A DNA stretch of 64,000 nucleotides from NCBI RefSeq assembly GCF_024213375.1, contig NZ_JANAVJ010000010.1, positions 1 to 64,000 on the forward strand, written 5' to 3'. The DNA comes from Paenibacillus sp. MZ04-78.2. Lineage in GTDB: Bacteria; Bacillota; Bacilli; Paenibacillales; NBRC-103111. The position numbers and the translations under genes were made by a program. The notes beneath the pieces were generated by a model. It saw nothing but the letters and a program-made list of their open reading frames with translations, did no database searches and had not been told where the DNA came from. Of the stretch, positions 25,048 through 35,113 are shown piece by piece. Positions within the stretch are counted from its first letter, which is position 1; every line of letters starts with the position of its first letter.

Positions 25048-25300
25048 AGCAGGTGCCGACAACCGTTGAAAACGGAATCGGCTTAAAAGGGAAGCCGGTG
25101 AAAGTCCGGCACGGTCCCGCCACTGTAAGCGAGGAGTTTTTTCCGTATCGTGTACGCCACTGTTGTCAAGTCAATGGGAAGGCTGCGGAAAAAGCGATGA
25201 GACGCAAGTCAGGAGACCTGCCCGCTCTGTTGCGGCTGTGATGTTCGACGACGGCCAGCAACGAAGTCACCACAAAACCTACGCGGATAGGGAGGTGTAC
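25048..25300 (+). promoter_or_regulatory. Cobalamin (B12) riboswitch aptamer 1
   Basis: Conserved blocks are all present in order: AAAAGGGAAGCCGGTGAAA, then GGCACGGTCCCGCCACTGT (the B12 box region), then AAGTCAGGAGACCTGCC. Binding of adenosylcobalamin folds this leader so that the downstream terminator forms. It controls the cbi operon. The 5' and 3' limits are approximate. Confidence 0.93.
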
Positions 25301-25404
25301 GGGAGCGGTACAGGACAGGCAGCAAGGCTGGTGATCTGGCGTCACAGCGACGCTCGTCGCATAAGTCAATGCTGGCTGCACTCGTCTCAGCAACCTAAGC
25401 TCGC

Positions 25405-25443
25405 ACAAGCATCTTCCGACACAAGGGAGATGCTTTTTTAAAT
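25405..25443 (+). terminator. Riboswitch-controlled terminator
   Basis: AGCATCT pairs with AGATGCT, with additional partial pairing in between, and is followed by TTTTTT. It lies about 150 bp before the first cbi gene and is the likely expression platform. Confidence 0.75.
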
Positions 25444-25590
25444 TTCTCTCTCCGTTTCTGGACAAAGAAATCGGCATGAGGCGTCAGATGAATGAATAGG
25501 TTTATCGCATGGACAGCCGGCTGGGTACGACAGTTACAGGCATCGGAAGCCTGGTACTCTATGAGGAAGCATACTTGACAGGAGGCGGCA

Positions 25591-27333
25591 ATGATGAAGG
25601 GAAAATTGTCAGTCATCGGGTTTGGCCCGGGCAGCTTCGAACATATTACGAAACGGGCAAGGGAAGCGATCCAGGAAAGCGACGTCGTGATCGGCTACAA
25701 CACGTATGTGGATCTGATCCGGGGGCTTTTGAACGAGCAGCAGGTGGTCCGTACCGGGATGACGGAAGAGGTCAGCCGGGCGCAGGAAGCGGTACGTCAA
25801 GCCGAAGCCGGGAAACGGGTGGCGGTCATTTCGAGCGGCGATGCGGGCGTGTACGGCATGGCAGGGCTCATTTATGAAGTGCTGATGGAAAAAGGATGGC
25901 GGCGCGAGGAAGGCGTCGAAGTGGAGATCGTTCCCGGCATTTCGGCGATCAACTCTGTGGCTTCGCTGCTGGGCGCTCCGGTTATGCACGACGCATGCAC
26001 GATCAGCTTGAGTGACCATTTGACGCCGTGGGAGATCATCATTCGCCGGGTGGAAGCGGCGGCTTCCGCCGATTTCGTCATTGCGCTGTACAATCCGCGC
26101 AGCGGCCGACGCACGCGGCAGATCGTCGAGACGCAGCGCGTGCTGCTTCAGTACCGCTCGCCGGATACGCCGGTCGGCATCGTGAAGAGCGCCTACCGCG
26201 ATCGCCAGGACGTAGTTATAACGACGCTTGGCAAAATGCTCGAGCACGATATCGGCATGCTGACGACGGTCATCATCGGCAATTCGACGACGGTCGTCTA
26301 CGACGGGCTAATAATCACGCCGCGCGGATACCAGCGCAAATATACGCTGGACGCCGACGTGCAGCCGCTCCGGCCCCACGAAAGGCTGCGGACGGAAGCG
26401 GAGCCTTGGTCGCTGGATGCGCAGCAGGAAGAAGCGTCCAAGAGCATGGGCGAGGAAAACAAAGCGTTGGCCGTCGAATCGCGTTCAGACGGGTCGAGCG
26501 AGTCTATGAAAGGCCCATACATCGTCGATTCGATGCTCGATCCGCTGGGCGGACCGGTTTACGGATCGAGAACGGGCGGCGAATCGCCGCTGGCCCTCGC
26601 GCTGGAAGCGCTACGGCTTGTCGATGCGCACCGGGGCGTTCCCGAGACGGCTGAAGGCGAGCGGAGCGGCCTCTTGTTTAAGCAGGAGCAAATTTTGGAG
26701 TTTGCCGTAAGCCCGGGGCTTGCGGAGAAAAAGCTGACGGCGCAGCAGCTCCTGCTGCTTGCGGAAGTTGTCGGCGAGCACGGGACAATGGAGTATACGC
26801 CGCATCACCAGATGCTCGTGCGCATTGCGACGTCGGAGCCGGAAAGCGTAACCGGACGGCTTCGGGCTGCCGGACTGCTGCTCGCTCCGGTCGGCGATGT
26901 CGCGCAGATCAAGGCTTGCGATTTTTGCAATATGGATAAGGCCGATTCGGTGCCGTACGCCGAAGAGCTGCATCGTCGTCTGGGGGGCATGCGCGTACCG
27001 AAGGAGCTGAAAATCGGCTTCAACGGATGCGGCATGGCCTGCTATGGCGCGGTGAAGGAAGATATTGGAATTGTGTACCGCCGGGAGAAATTCGATTTGT
27101 TCCTCGGGGGCAAAACGGTCGGGCGCAACGCCCACGTGGCGCAGCCGGTCGCCGAAGGAATCGAGCCGGAGCGTCTGGTCGAAACGATCGAGCGCATTGT
27201 AGCGCGTTATGCGGCGGACGGGCATCCGAACGAACGGTTTCATAAATTTTATAAACGCGTCAAGGAGCTGGAAGGTTACCGGCATCAGGAAGTGCCGGCG
27301 TTCCAGATCGAGAATGCGGTGTGCGGGGATTAA
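25591..27333 (+). CDS. cbiH60: Precorrin-3/cobalt-factor III C17-methyltransferase with Fe-S extension (CbiH60)
   Basis: A 580-residue fusion. Residues 1-245 are an SAM-dependent tetrapyrrole methylase (GFGPGSFEHITKRAREAI, VISSGDAGVYGMAG, VEIVPGISAINSVASLLGAP) that methylates C17 during ring contraction. After an 80-residue linker, residues 350-560 are a nitrite/sulphite-reductase-like ferredoxin half domain. Its Fe-S ligands are visible as cysteines 443, 446, 480 and 484 (CDFC and GCGMAC). B. megaterium CbiH60 has this build and binds a 4Fe-4S cluster that supports ring contraction. Two ATG codons in a row follow AGGAGG. First gene behind the riboswitch. Confidence 0.93.
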   Translation: MMKGKLSVIGFGPGSFEHITKRAREAIQESDVVIGYNTYVDLIRGLLNEQQVVRTGMTEEVSRAQEAVRQAEAGKRVAVISSGDAGVYGMAGLIYEVLMEKGWRREEGVEVEIVPGISAINSVASLLGAPVMHDACTISLSDHLTPWEIIIRRVEAAASADFVIALYNPRSGRRTRQIVETQRVLLQYRSPDTPVGIVKSAYRDRQDVVITTLGKMLEHDIGMLTTVIIGNSTTVVYDGLIITPRGYQRKYTLDADVQPLRPHERLRTEAEPWSLDAQQEEASKSMGEENKALAVESRSDGSSESMKGPYIVDSMLDPLGGPVYGSRTGGESPLALALEALRLVDAHRGVPETAEGERSGLLFKQEQILEFAVSPGLAEKKLTAQQLLLLAEVVGEHGTMEYTPHHQMLVRIATSEPESVTGRLRAAGLLLAPVGDVAQIKACDFCNMDKADSVPYAEELHRRLGGMRVPKELKIGFNGCGMACYGAVKEDIGIVYRREKFDLFLGGKTVGRNAHVAQPVAEGIEPERLVETIERIVARYAADGHPNERFHKFYKRVKELEGYRHQEVPAFQIENAVCGD

Positions 27334-27403
27334 AGCTAACGCGCTATTTGAAGCAGTTGCACTACTATAGCGATAAGCGACAATGACAATGAGGAGGAAG
27401 CGC

Positions 27404-28420
27404 ATGAACGCAGTATTGTTTGTAGGCCATGGCAGTCGTGACCCGGAAGGAAACGAGGAGATCCGGGAGTTTGTCCGTTCGGTGGAAGGTCGTCTCGGGG
27501 AGCCGATTGTGGAGACGTGCTTCCTGGAATTCGAGGCGCCGTCCATTTCGAAAGGCATCGCGACATGCGTAGCGAGGGGAGCCACGCGGATCGCGGTGGT
27601 GCCGATTACGCTGTTTGCGGCCGGACATGCCAAGCTGCATATTCCGGCAGCTATCGATGAAGCGAGACTGAGGTATCCGGCGGTGCAGTTTATGTACGGC
27701 CGTCCGATCGGGGTGCATGAGCTGGCGCTGGATATTTTGATCTCCAGGCTGACGGATGCAGGCGTGAACGGCTTGGCCGGGGCAGACGATACGGCGCTTC
27801 TGGTCATCGGACGCGGCAGCAGCGATGCGGATGCCAACAGCGATTTGTACAAAATTACACGGCTGCTCTGGGAGAGGCTTAAGGTAAAATGGGTAGAGAC
27901 AGCGTTTATCGGCGTTACGGCGCCGCTGGTGGACGAAGGCATCGAACGATGTATCCGGCTTGGGGCGAAGCGGATCGTCCTGCTGCCTTACTTTTTGTTC
28001 ACCGGCGTGCTGATCAAGCGGATGGAGCAAATGACGGAAGCTTTTGCGGAAAAGTATCCGGACCAATCGTTCGTGCTGGCAGAATATTTCGGGTTCCACC
28101 CGACGCTGCAAACGATCCTGCTGGAGCGGGCCCAAGAAGCGCTCCAAGGCGAAGCGCGAATGAGTTGCGATATGTGCCAATTCCGGCTTGAAGCGATGAA
28201 GCATATGGACCATCATCACCATCACGACCACGAGCATGGGCACGATCATCACCACCACCATGATCACGACCATCATCACGACCACGAGCACCATCATGCG
28301 CACTCTCATGATCATGATCACGATCACGCACACGGTCACTATCACCACCATCAGGAAGGCGGCGGCACGAAGCCTGCGGGGCCGTCGGAGGCGGCTGCGT
28401 CGAAAGAGGTGCTGTCATGA
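27404..28420 (+). CDS. cbiX: Sirohydrochlorin cobaltochelatase CbiX, long form with His-rich tail
   Basis: A 338-residue chelatase that inserts cobalt into sirohydrochlorin, the first dedicated step. Two CbiX half-domains are visible: AVLFVGHGSRDPEGNEEI at the start (catalytic His) and LLVIGRGSSDADANSDL in the second half. The motif MSCDMC (MxCxxC, around residue 253) matches the 4Fe-4S site described for the B. megaterium long form. The last 70 residues are an extreme histidine/aspartate tract, a presumed metal store. ATG at 27404 has GAGGAGG upstream; the longer open frame does not. Overlaps cbiJ by 4 bases. Confidence 0.93.
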   Translation: MNAVLFVGHGSRDPEGNEEIREFVRSVEGRLGEPIVETCFLEFEAPSISKGIATCVARGATRIAVVPITLFAAGHAKLHIPAAIDEARLRYPAVQFMYGRPIGVHELALDILISRLTDAGVNGLAGADDTALLVIGRGSSDADANSDLYKITRLLWERLKVKWVETAFIGVTAPLVDEGIERCIRLGAKRIVLLPYFLFTGVLIKRMEQMTEAFAEKYPDQSFVLAEYFGFHPTLQTILLERAQEALQGEARMSCDMCQFRLEAMKHMDHHHHHDHEHGHDHHHHHDHDHHHDHEHHHAHSHDHDHDHAHGHYHHHQEGGGTKPAGPSEAAASKEVLS

Positions 28421-29196
28421 TCGTTGTGCTGGCCGGGACGAGCGACGCGAGAGAGCTTGCGCTGCTCGTCCGCGCGGCGGGCTATCCGCTCGTCGCCACC
28501 GTCGTGACCGAGAGTGCGGCCAAGAGCCTCGAGGAAGCGGGGCTTGAGGTGCGCATGGGCCGGCTTGACGCACACGGCTTGGCCGATTTGATCCGCAGCC
28601 GCAGCGCCCAAGCGGTGGTCGATGCGAGCCACCCGTTTGCGGAGGAAGCGTCCCGCAACGCAATGGCGGCAGCCGAGCAGGCAGGGGTGCCTTACATCCG
28701 GTACGAGCGCGAGCGCGGTTCGTACGATGGGCACCCGCGGCTGTTTTTCGTCGACGATTACGAAGGGGCGGCCGAGCTGGCGGCGCAGAAGCGCGGGGTT
28801 GTCATGCTGACGACGGGAAGCAAGACGCTGCAAATTTTTGCCGAGAAGCTGATCGGGCTGCCGGACACGACGCTGGTGGCGCGCATGCTGCCGCGTAAGG
28901 ACAACATGGAGAAATGCGAGCAGCTCGGCTTGGAGCAGAAGAACATTATCGCGATGCAGGGGCCTTTCTCCAAAGAGCTGAACCAGGCGCTGTACAAGCA
29001 TTACGGCGTCAACGTCATCGTGACGAAGGAAAGCGGCAAGGTCGGCGCGGTGGAGGAAAAGCTGTCGGCGGCGCTTGAGATGGACATCGATACGATCGTT
29101 ATTGGACGACCGCAGCTGGAGTACGGCGAAGTGTATTCGGATTTTGAAGACGTTACGAACGCGTTAAACGCATTATTTCAGGAGGTGCGCGATTAA
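28417..29196 (+). CDS. cbiJ: Cobalt-precorrin-6A reductase
   Basis: A 259-residue NAD(P)H-dependent reductase that reduces the ring at C18/C19. Family features: IVVLAGTSDARELALLVRAA at the N-terminus (nucleotide-binding start), VVDASHPFAEEASRNAMAAA, and YIRYERER. The sequence FSKELNQALYKHYGVNVIVT near residue 188-207 is also typical of CbiJ/CobK. It overlaps both neighbours and is translationally coupled in the operon. Confidence 0.92.
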   Translation: MIVVLAGTSDARELALLVRAAGYPLVATVVTESAAKSLEEAGLEVRMGRLDAHGLADLIRSRSAQAVVDASHPFAEEASRNAMAAAEQAGVPYIRYERERGSYDGHPRLFFVDDYEGAAELAAQKRGVVMLTTGSKTLQIFAEKLIGLPDTTLVARMLPRKDNMEKCEQLGLEQKNIIAMQGPFSKELNQALYKHYGVNVIVTKESGKVGAVEEKLSAALEMDIDTIVIGRPQLEYGEVYSDFEDVTNALNALFQEVRD

Positions 29197-29846
29197 TGGA
29201 TTTTCGCACGGAATTTAAACCGCTTACCGTTCAACCGCAGGAAATTGAAGAAAAAAGCTTCGAAATGATCACGGAGGAGCTTGGCGAGCACGACTATACG
29301 GAAGAGCAGTTCAAGGTCGTGCAGCGCGTCATTCATGCGTCGGCAGATTTTGAACTCGGGCGCAGCGTGGTATTCCATCCGGATGCGATCCGCGCCGGAA
29401 TCGAAGCGATCCGCAGCGGCAAGCCGGTGGTGGCGGACGTGCAGATGGTGCAGGTCGGCATCAGCAAGCCGCGGCTGGCCAAATACGGCGGCGACGTGCG
29501 GGTGTACATTTCGGATGCGGATGTGATGGAGGAAGCGAAACGGCTGAACACGACCCGGGCGATCATTTCCATCCGGAAAGCGGCACGGGAAGCGGACGGC
29601 GCAATTTATGCGATCGGCAATGCACCGACGGCGCTGCTGGAGCTGATCCGCCTCGTCAAGGAAGGAGAGGCGCGTCCGGGACTGATCGTCGGCGTGCCGG
29701 TCGGCTTCGTATCGGCGGCGGAGTCCAAGGAAGAGCTGCTGAAGCTGGATGTGCCATTTATTACGAATATCGGGCGGAAGGGCGGCAGTCCCGTAGCGGT
29801 GGCTACGGTTAACGCGCTGTCGCTGCTCGCCGAACGGCAGGGATAA
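29196..29846 (+). CDS. cbiC: Cobalt-precorrin-8 methylmutase
   Basis: A 216-residue enzyme that moves the methyl group from C11 to C12 and yields cobyrinate. Signatures: VQRVIHASADFELGRSVVFH, containing the catalytic histidine (RVIHASADF), then GKPVVADVQMVQVGISKPRL and the C-terminal ESKEELLKLDVPFITNIGRK with the glycine-rich GRKGGSPVA. Length and motifs match the family. The ATG overlaps the cbiJ stop by one base. Confidence 0.94.
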   Translation: MDFRTEFKPLTVQPQEIEEKSFEMITEELGEHDYTEEQFKVVQRVIHASADFELGRSVVFHPDAIRAGIEAIRSGKPVVADVQMVQVGISKPRLAKYGGDVRVYISDADVMEEAKRLNTTRAIISIRKAAREADGAIYAIGNAPTALLELIRLVKEGEARPGLIVGVPVGFVSAAESKEELLKLDVPFITNIGRKGGSPVAVATVNALSLLAERQG

Positions 29847-29850
29847 CGCG

Positions 29851-30987
29851 ATGGCGGACGGCGGGGAAAAGGAAACGAAGCCGCTCCGGCATGGCTATAC
29901 GACGGGTGCCTGCGCGACGGCGGCGGCTCAAGCGGCGCTCGAGGCGCTGATTATGCGGGAGTCCCAGACGCAGTCGACCATTCGCCTGCCGATCGGGCAG
30001 GACGTGACGTTCGAAATCGTCGCCTGCGCTTATGCGTCCGATTGGGCGTCCGCCGAGGTGATCAAAGACGGCGGCGACGACCCGGACGCCACGCACGGCG
30101 CGCGAATCATCAGCGAGGTGTTCTGGCGCGAAGCGCCGGGAATCGAGATCGACGGCGGCGTCGGAGTCGGCCGGGTGACGAAGCCGGGGCTGCCGATCGA
30201 GGTCGGACAGGCGGCGATCAATCCGGTGCCGCGGAAAATGATCCGCGAAGCCGTCGAAGCGGTGCTGAACCGCTATGAGCTGCATCGCGGCGTGCGTGTG
30301 GTCGTTTCGGTACCGGACGGCGAAGAGATTGCGAAGAAGACGCTCAACGCCCGGCTGGGCATCCTCGGCGGCATCTCGATTTTGGGCACGCGCGGCATTG
30401 TGGTGCCGTTCTCGACAGCCGCGTACAAAGCGAGCGTCGCGCAGGCGATCCGCGTAGCGGTCAAGGGCGGCTGCAACCACGTGGTGCTGTCGACCGGCGG
30501 GCGCAGTGAGAAGTTCGGCATAGAGCTGTACCCGGAGCTGCCGGAGGAAGCGTTTGTCGAGATGGGCGATTTCGTCGGCTTTGCGATTCAGCAATGCGCG
30601 AGGCAGGGGATCAGCAAAATTACGCTTGTCGGCATGATGGGCAAATTTTCCAAAGTGGCGCAGGGCATCATGATGGTTCATTCGAAGAGCGCCCCGGTCG
30701 ACTTCGGATTTCTTGCGCGCATGGCGGAGGAAGCGGGAGCGCCGGAGGCGGCTATCAAGGAAATTTGGGAAGCGAATACGGCGGCGCAGGTCGGCGATCA
30801 GATGCAGGCGCTGGGGTGTACCGCATTTTTCGACGTGATGTCCAGCCATTGCTGCCGGGAATCGCTTCGGGAAGCGGGAGCGCTTGGACCTGAAGCGAAG
30901 CTGCAAACGCCGCTGGAAGTCGAAACGGTGATCATTTCGATGAAGGCCGCGCTGTTGGGGCGCAAAAGCATGACGAACGAGGTTTAG
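29851..30987 (+). CDS. cbiD: Cobalt-precorrin-5B (C1)-methyltransferase
   Basis: A 378-residue methyltransferase specific to the oxygen-independent corrin route. Its presence identifies the pathway type. Signatures: LRHGYTTGACATAAAQAALE at the start, GGVGVGRVTKPGLPIEVGQA in the middle, and LVGMMGKFSKVAQGIMMVHS, the typical CbiD 'GKxxK' segment. It follows cbiC by 4 bases. Confidence 0.95.
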   Translation: MADGGEKETKPLRHGYTTGACATAAAQAALEALIMRESQTQSTIRLPIGQDVTFEIVACAYASDWASAEVIKDGGDDPDATHGARIISEVFWREAPGIEIDGGVGVGRVTKPGLPIEVGQAAINPVPRKMIREAVEAVLNRYELHRGVRVVVSVPDGEEIAKKTLNARLGILGGISILGTRGIVVPFSTAAYKASVAQAIRVAVKGGCNHVVLSTGGRSEKFGIELYPELPEEAFVEMGDFVGFAIQQCARQGISKITLVGMMGKFSKVAQGIMMVHSKSAPVDFGFLARMAEEAGAPEAAIKEIWEANTAAQVGDQMQALGCTAFFDVMSSHCCRESLREAGALGPEAKLQTPLEVETVIISMKAALLGRKSMTNEV

Positions 30988-31077
30988 CGGTTCGCTTGCG
31001 CTTGCATAGAGGACTACGGTTGACCGGACTCGGATTCCGGACTCCGGCAGGCGGGGCAGAAGGAAAGGGGTACACGC

Positions 31078-32328
31078 ATGGGAGAAAAAATCGCAGTGAT
31101 CGGGATTGGCGACGACGGAGCGGCGGGCTTGCCGCAGGCGTATCTCGACCGGATTCGGCAATCCTCATTATTGATCGGCGGGGAGCGGCAGCTGCAGTTT
31201 TTTGCCGATACTGCCGCTGAAAAGGTCATGCTCAAAAGCGGGCTGTCCGAGCTGACGGAGCGCCTGAGGTCAGAAACCCGGAACGCGGTGGTGCTGGCTT
31301 CGGGCGATCCGTTGTTTTACGGGATCGGAGGCTATTTGGCCGGCAAGCTGCCCGGGCGGGTGGAGGTTTACCCTCAGGTAAGCTCGCTGCAGCTTGCTTT
31401 TGCGCGGATCGGCGAAAGCTGGCAGGACGCTGTAGTCGTCAGCGCACACGGACGCAGCATACAGGGCTTGGCGCAGCGGATCGACGGCGCGAAGAAGGTG
31501 GCGCTGCTCACGGACGAGCACAATACACCGGGGGCGATTGCACGCTATTTGCTTAATTACGGTATGACCGAATATGACGCATTCGTCGGCGAGAACCTTG
31601 GCGGGCCCGCCGAGCGGACGGGCTGGTTCGGGCTGCAAGAACTGGCGGATACGGCGCAGACGCACTTTTCGCCGCTCAATGTCGTCGTGCTGCGGATGCG
31701 TAAAGACGCCGAACCGCCGCGCTGGGCGCTTGGCATCGAGGATGGAGCGTTTGCGCAGCGGAAGCCGGACAAAGGGCTCATTACGAAAAAGGAAGTCCGC
31801 GTGCTTAGCTTGGCGGCCCTGCAATTGAAGCGGGACAGCGTCGTTTGGGACATCGGCACCTGCACGGGCTCGGTCGCGATCGAAGCGGCGAAAATATGCC
31901 GCGAAGGCGCGGTGTACGCTATTGAAAAGAACGAGGGCGATCTGGACAATTTTCACGAAAACGCCCGCAAATTCCGTACGGACATTACCGCCATACACGG
32001 CAAAGCGCCGCAAGGGCTGGAGCAGTTTCCCGATCCCGACGCGGTCTTTATCGGCGGCAGCGGCGGCGAGCTGCGTGAGCTGCTCTCCGTATGCTGCGCC
32101 CGGCTGAAGCCGGAAGGGCGGATCGTGCTGAACGCGGTGACGATCGAGAATTTGTCCGCCGCGGCGCATACTTTTGCCGAGGAAGGGTTTGTGACGGACA
32201 TTACGTTGACGCAGGTGAGCCGCAGCAAGCCGATTTTGGACATGACGCGGTTTGAAAGCTTGAATCCGGTATACATCATCGCAGCGCGGAAGCGGACGGA
32301 TAAAGGAGAGGACGGAACGGATGAGTAA
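31078..32328 (+). CDS. cbiET: Bifunctional cobalt-precorrin-7 (C5)-methyltransferase / cobalt-precorrin-6B (C15)-methyltransferase
   Basis: A 416-residue fusion, equivalent to CobL. Residues 1-205 are the CbiE methylase ([38 protein letters not shown]). Residues 220-410 are CbiT, a class-I SAM methyltransferase and decarboxylase ([20 protein letters not shown] is the SAM loop). ATG preceded by AAAGGGG. The 90-bp gap before it holds no gene. It overlaps cbiL by 8 bases. Confidence 0.94.
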   Translation: MGEKIAVIGIGDDGAAGLPQAYLDRIRQSSLLIGGERQLQFFADTAAEKVMLKSGLSELTERLRSETRNAVVLASGDPLFYGIGGYLAGKLPGRVEVYPQVSSLQLAFARIGESWQDAVVVSAHGRSIQGLAQRIDGAKKVALLTDEHNTPGAIARYLLNYGMTEYDAFVGENLGGPAERTGWFGLQELADTAQTHFSPLNVVVLRMRKDAEPPRWALGIEDGAFAQRKPDKGLITKKEVRVLSLAALQLKRDSVVWDIGTCTGSVAIEAAKICREGAVYAIEKNEGDLDNFHENARKFRTDITAIHGKAPQGLEQFPDPDAVFIGGSGGELRELLSVCCARLKPEGRIVLNAVTIENLSAAAHTFAEEGFVTDITLTQVSRSKPILDMTRFESLNPVYIIAARKRTDKGEDGTDE

Positions 32329-33031
32329 GCTGGGCACGTTGTACGGATTGGGCGTAGGGCCGGGAGACCCCGAACTGATTACGGTGAAGGCGTTTCGCCT
32401 GCTCAAGGAGTCGCCGGTGATCGCCTACCCCCGCAAGAAATCCGGGGCCAAAAGCTACGCTTTGGCAATTACGGAGCTGTACGTCGACACCCGGGAGAAG
32501 GAAATGGTCGGGTTGACCTTCCCGATGACGAAGGACCGCGAAGCGCTGGAGAAGCAGTGGAACAAGACGGTCGACACGGTATGGGGCTATCTTAGCCAAG
32601 GGAAAAACGTCGCGTTCGTCACCGAAGGCGATCCGATGCTGTACAGCACGTACATTCACCTGATGCGGCTCATGAAGGAGCGCCATCCCGAGGTGGAAGC
32701 CGTATCCATACCCGGCATCTCTTCTGTGCTTGCCGCCGCGTCGAGGCTCGGCCTGCCGCTGGCGGACGGAGACGAGCAGGTGGCCGTCGTGCCGGCGACC
32801 GACGATTACGATGCGATGCGCCGGGCGATTGAAACGCACGACTGCGTCGTGTTCATCAAGGTAGCGAAGGTCATTGACCTGATGCTGACCGTGCTGCGCG
32901 ATTTGGGGCTGGTCGACAAGGCGGCCGTATTGACCAAAGTAACCTCTGCGGAGGAGCTGATCTGGCGCAACATTGAGGAGCTGGCCGGACGGGAGCTGGA
33001 ATATTTGACGCTGATGGTGGTGAGAAAATAG
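32321..33031 (+). CDS. cbiL: Cobalt-factor II / precorrin-2 C20-methyltransferase
   Basis: A 236-residue SAM tetrapyrrole methylase. The first motif is [20 protein letters not shown]. The C20-specific segment [18 protein letters not shown] is characteristic, as is [20 protein letters not shown]. It methylates cobalt-sirohydrochlorin at C20. The stop codon directly abuts the cbiF start. Confidence 0.93.
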   Translation: MSKLGTLYGLGVGPGDPELITVKAFRLLKESPVIAYPRKKSGAKSYALAITELYVDTREKEMVGLTFPMTKDREALEKQWNKTVDTVWGYLSQGKNVAFVTEGDPMLYSTYIHLMRLMKERHPEVEAVSIPGISSVLAAASRLGLPLADGDEQVAVVPATDDYDAMRRAIETHDCVVFIKVAKVIDLMLTVLRDLGLVDKAAVLTKVTSAEELIWRNIEELAGRELEYLTLMVVRK

Positions 33032-33808
33032 ATGAAAATTTATATTATCGGAGCCGGTCCCGGCGACCCGGATTTGATCACCGTTAAAGGGCTTCGCATT
33101 CTACAGGAAGCGGACGTCGTGCTGTACACGGATTCTCTTGTCAATGAAGAGCTGATTGCCCGGGCGAAGCCGGGGGCGGAGGTGCTGCAAAGCGCGGGCA
33201 TGAGCCTGGACGAGATGGTCGCGGTCATGACCGATCGTGTCAAAGCGGGCAAGCTCGTCGCTCGGGTGCATACCGGCGATCCGGCCGTGTTCGGAGCAAT
33301 TATGGAGCAAAAGGCGCTGCTCGCCAAAGAAGGCATCTCCTGCGAGATCATTCCGGGCGTCAGCTCGGTGTTTGCGTCCGCAGCCGCGGTCGGCGCGGAG
33401 CTGACGATCCCGGATCTGACGCAGACGCTCATTTTGACGCGGGCCGAGGGACGTACGCCGGTGCCGGATCGTGAGCAGCTAAAAGAGCTGGCATCGCATC
33501 ATTGTACGATCGCGCTGTTCCTTAGTGCGACGCTGACCAAAAAAGTCGTGCGCGAGCTGACCGAAGCCGGATGGAGCCTGGATACGCCGGTAGCGGTCGT
33601 GCAGCGGGCGACGTGGCCGGATCAATTGATCGTCCGCACGACGCTGGAGAAGCTGGACGAGGATATGCGGACGAACGGCATCCGCTCGCATGCGATGATT
33701 TTGGCCGGGTGGGCGCTTGACCCAAATATCCACGAGAAAGACGAATACCGCTCCAAGCTGTACGATAAAACATTCACTCACGGCTACCGCAAAGGAGTGA
33801 AGGACTGA
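33032..33808 (+). CDS. cbiF: Cobalt-precorrin-4 C11-methyltransferase
   Basis: A 258-residue SAM tetrapyrrole methylase. It shows YIIGAGPGDPDLITVKGLRI, then VLYTDSLVNEELIARAKPGA and VARVHTGDPAVFGAIMEQKA, the three positions that distinguish CbiF/CobM from its paralogues. The C-terminus carries the substrate-pocket segment VVQRATWPDQLIVRTTLEKL. Overlaps cbiG by one base. Confidence 0.94.
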   Translation: MKIYIIGAGPGDPDLITVKGLRILQEADVVLYTDSLVNEELIARAKPGAEVLQSAGMSLDEMVAVMTDRVKAGKLVARVHTGDPAVFGAIMEQKALLAKEGISCEIIPGVSSVFASAAAVGAELTIPDLTQTLILTRAEGRTPVPDREQLKELASHHCTIALFLSATLTKKVVRELTEAGWSLDTPVAVVQRATWPDQLIVRTTLEKLDEDMRTNGIRSHAMILAGWALDPNIHEKDEYRSKLYDKTFTHGYRKGVKD

Positions 33809-35046
33809 TGAGCGCGAAGGGCGGAGACGGAGAGCGGAACAGTATGTTGGCGGCGTCGGCCGCAGCTTCGAAAGGAGCGGCGGGCAATACGCCGGGAACT
33901 GCAACGGACTGGACTCAGCCTATTGTTCTGCAGGAAGGCGTGATCCCTGCGGTTCGCTTGAACGGCGATTACGCCGTCGTCGCCATTACGAAGCACGGCG
34001 TGGAGCTGGCACGGCGTTTGCAGAGCACTTTTTCCCATGCCGACGTGTACTACATGTCCAAATTCGCGCGAGGCGACGAGGCGGCCAAAGGCATCCAATT
34101 GTTCGAGGGCAGCGTGCGGCTGCTGTTTCCCGCGCTGTTTCCGGCGTATAAGGGTATCGTTTGCATCATCTCGCTGGGCGCGGTGGTCCGGATGATCGCG
34201 CCACTGCTGGAGGATAAAAAGAAAGACCCCGGCATCGTCGTCATCGACGATAAAGGGGAGCACGTCATCAGCGTGCTGTCGGGTCATCTGGGCGGAGCCA
34301 ACGAGCTGACGCGCGAGGTGGCGGCGGCGCTGGGCGCCAGGCCTGTGCTGACGACCGCGTCGGACGTGCAGAAGACGATCGCCGTCGACCTGTTCGGTCG
34401 CCGCTTCGGCTGGACGTGGGAGTCGGACGACAAGCTGACGCCGGTTAGCGCGTCTGTTGTCAACGAAGAGCGCGTCGCCGTCGTCCAGGAGTCCGGCGAG
34501 CCGGACTGGTGGCTGTACGACACGCCGCTGCCGCAGACGATCCGCGTGTACGACGACGTGCGGAGCGCGCTGGAGGACGAGCCGCAGGCGGCGCTGGTGG
34601 TTACGCACCGGCTGTTGGAGGCCGACGAGGAAGCGATTCTCGCCAATGGCGTGCTATACCGACCGAAGGCGATTGCGCTCGGCATCGGCTGCAACCGCGG
34701 AACGGCGGCGGAGGAGATCGAAGCGGTGATCCGCGAGACGCTCGAAGAGCTGCGCTTTTCGATCCGCAGCGTCAAGGCGGTCTGCACGATCGACCTGAAA
34801 AAAGACGAGGAAGGGCTGCTTGCCGTCTGCGCCAAATACGGCTGGCCCCTCGAATGCTACACGCCGGCCGAATTGAACGAGATGCCGATGGAAGAGCCGT
34901 CGGACACGGTGTTCAAGTTCACCGGCGCTTACGGAGTCAGCGAGCCTGCGGCCAAACGATACACCGGCGCGGAGCGGCTGGTCCTCACCAAAAAGAAAAG
35001 CGGCAACGTGACGATTTCCGTCGGTCTTCTGGCGTTTGGGAAGTAG
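33808..35046 (+). CDS. cbiG: Cobalt-precorrin-5A hydrolase
   Basis: A 412-residue enzyme that opens the delta-lactone and expels the two-carbon fragment (acetaldehyde) in the oxygen-independent route. The central domain is visible as GIVCIISLGAVVRMIAPLLE and GEHVISVLSGHLGGANELTR. The C-terminal CobE-like domain begins ALGIGCNRGTAAEEIEAVI. The first 35 residues are alanine/glycine-rich and look dispensable. Confidence 0.94.
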   Translation: MSAKGGDGERNSMLAASAAASKGAAGNTPGTATDWTQPIVLQEGVIPAVRLNGDYAVVAITKHGVELARRLQSTFSHADVYYMSKFARGDEAAKGIQLFEGSVRLLFPALFPAYKGIVCIISLGAVVRMIAPLLEDKKKDPGIVVIDDKGEHVISVLSGHLGGANELTREVAAALGARPVLTTASDVQKTIAVDLFGRRFGWTWESDDKLTPVSASVVNEERVAVVQESGEPDWWLYDTPLPQTIRVYDDVRSALEDEPQAALVVTHRLLEADEEAILANGVLYRPKAIALGIGCNRGTAAEEIEAVIRETLEELRFSIRSVKAVCTIDLKKDEEGLLAVCAKYGWPLECYTPAELNEMPMEEPSDTVFKFTGAYGVSEPAAKRYTGAERLVLTKKKSGNVTISVGLLAFGK

Positions 35047-35113
35047 CCACGCGCACGCGGCTGCTGAATAGAAATAAAACCGGAAATTTCAGCTTTGCAG
35101 CGGAAAGGAGCCG

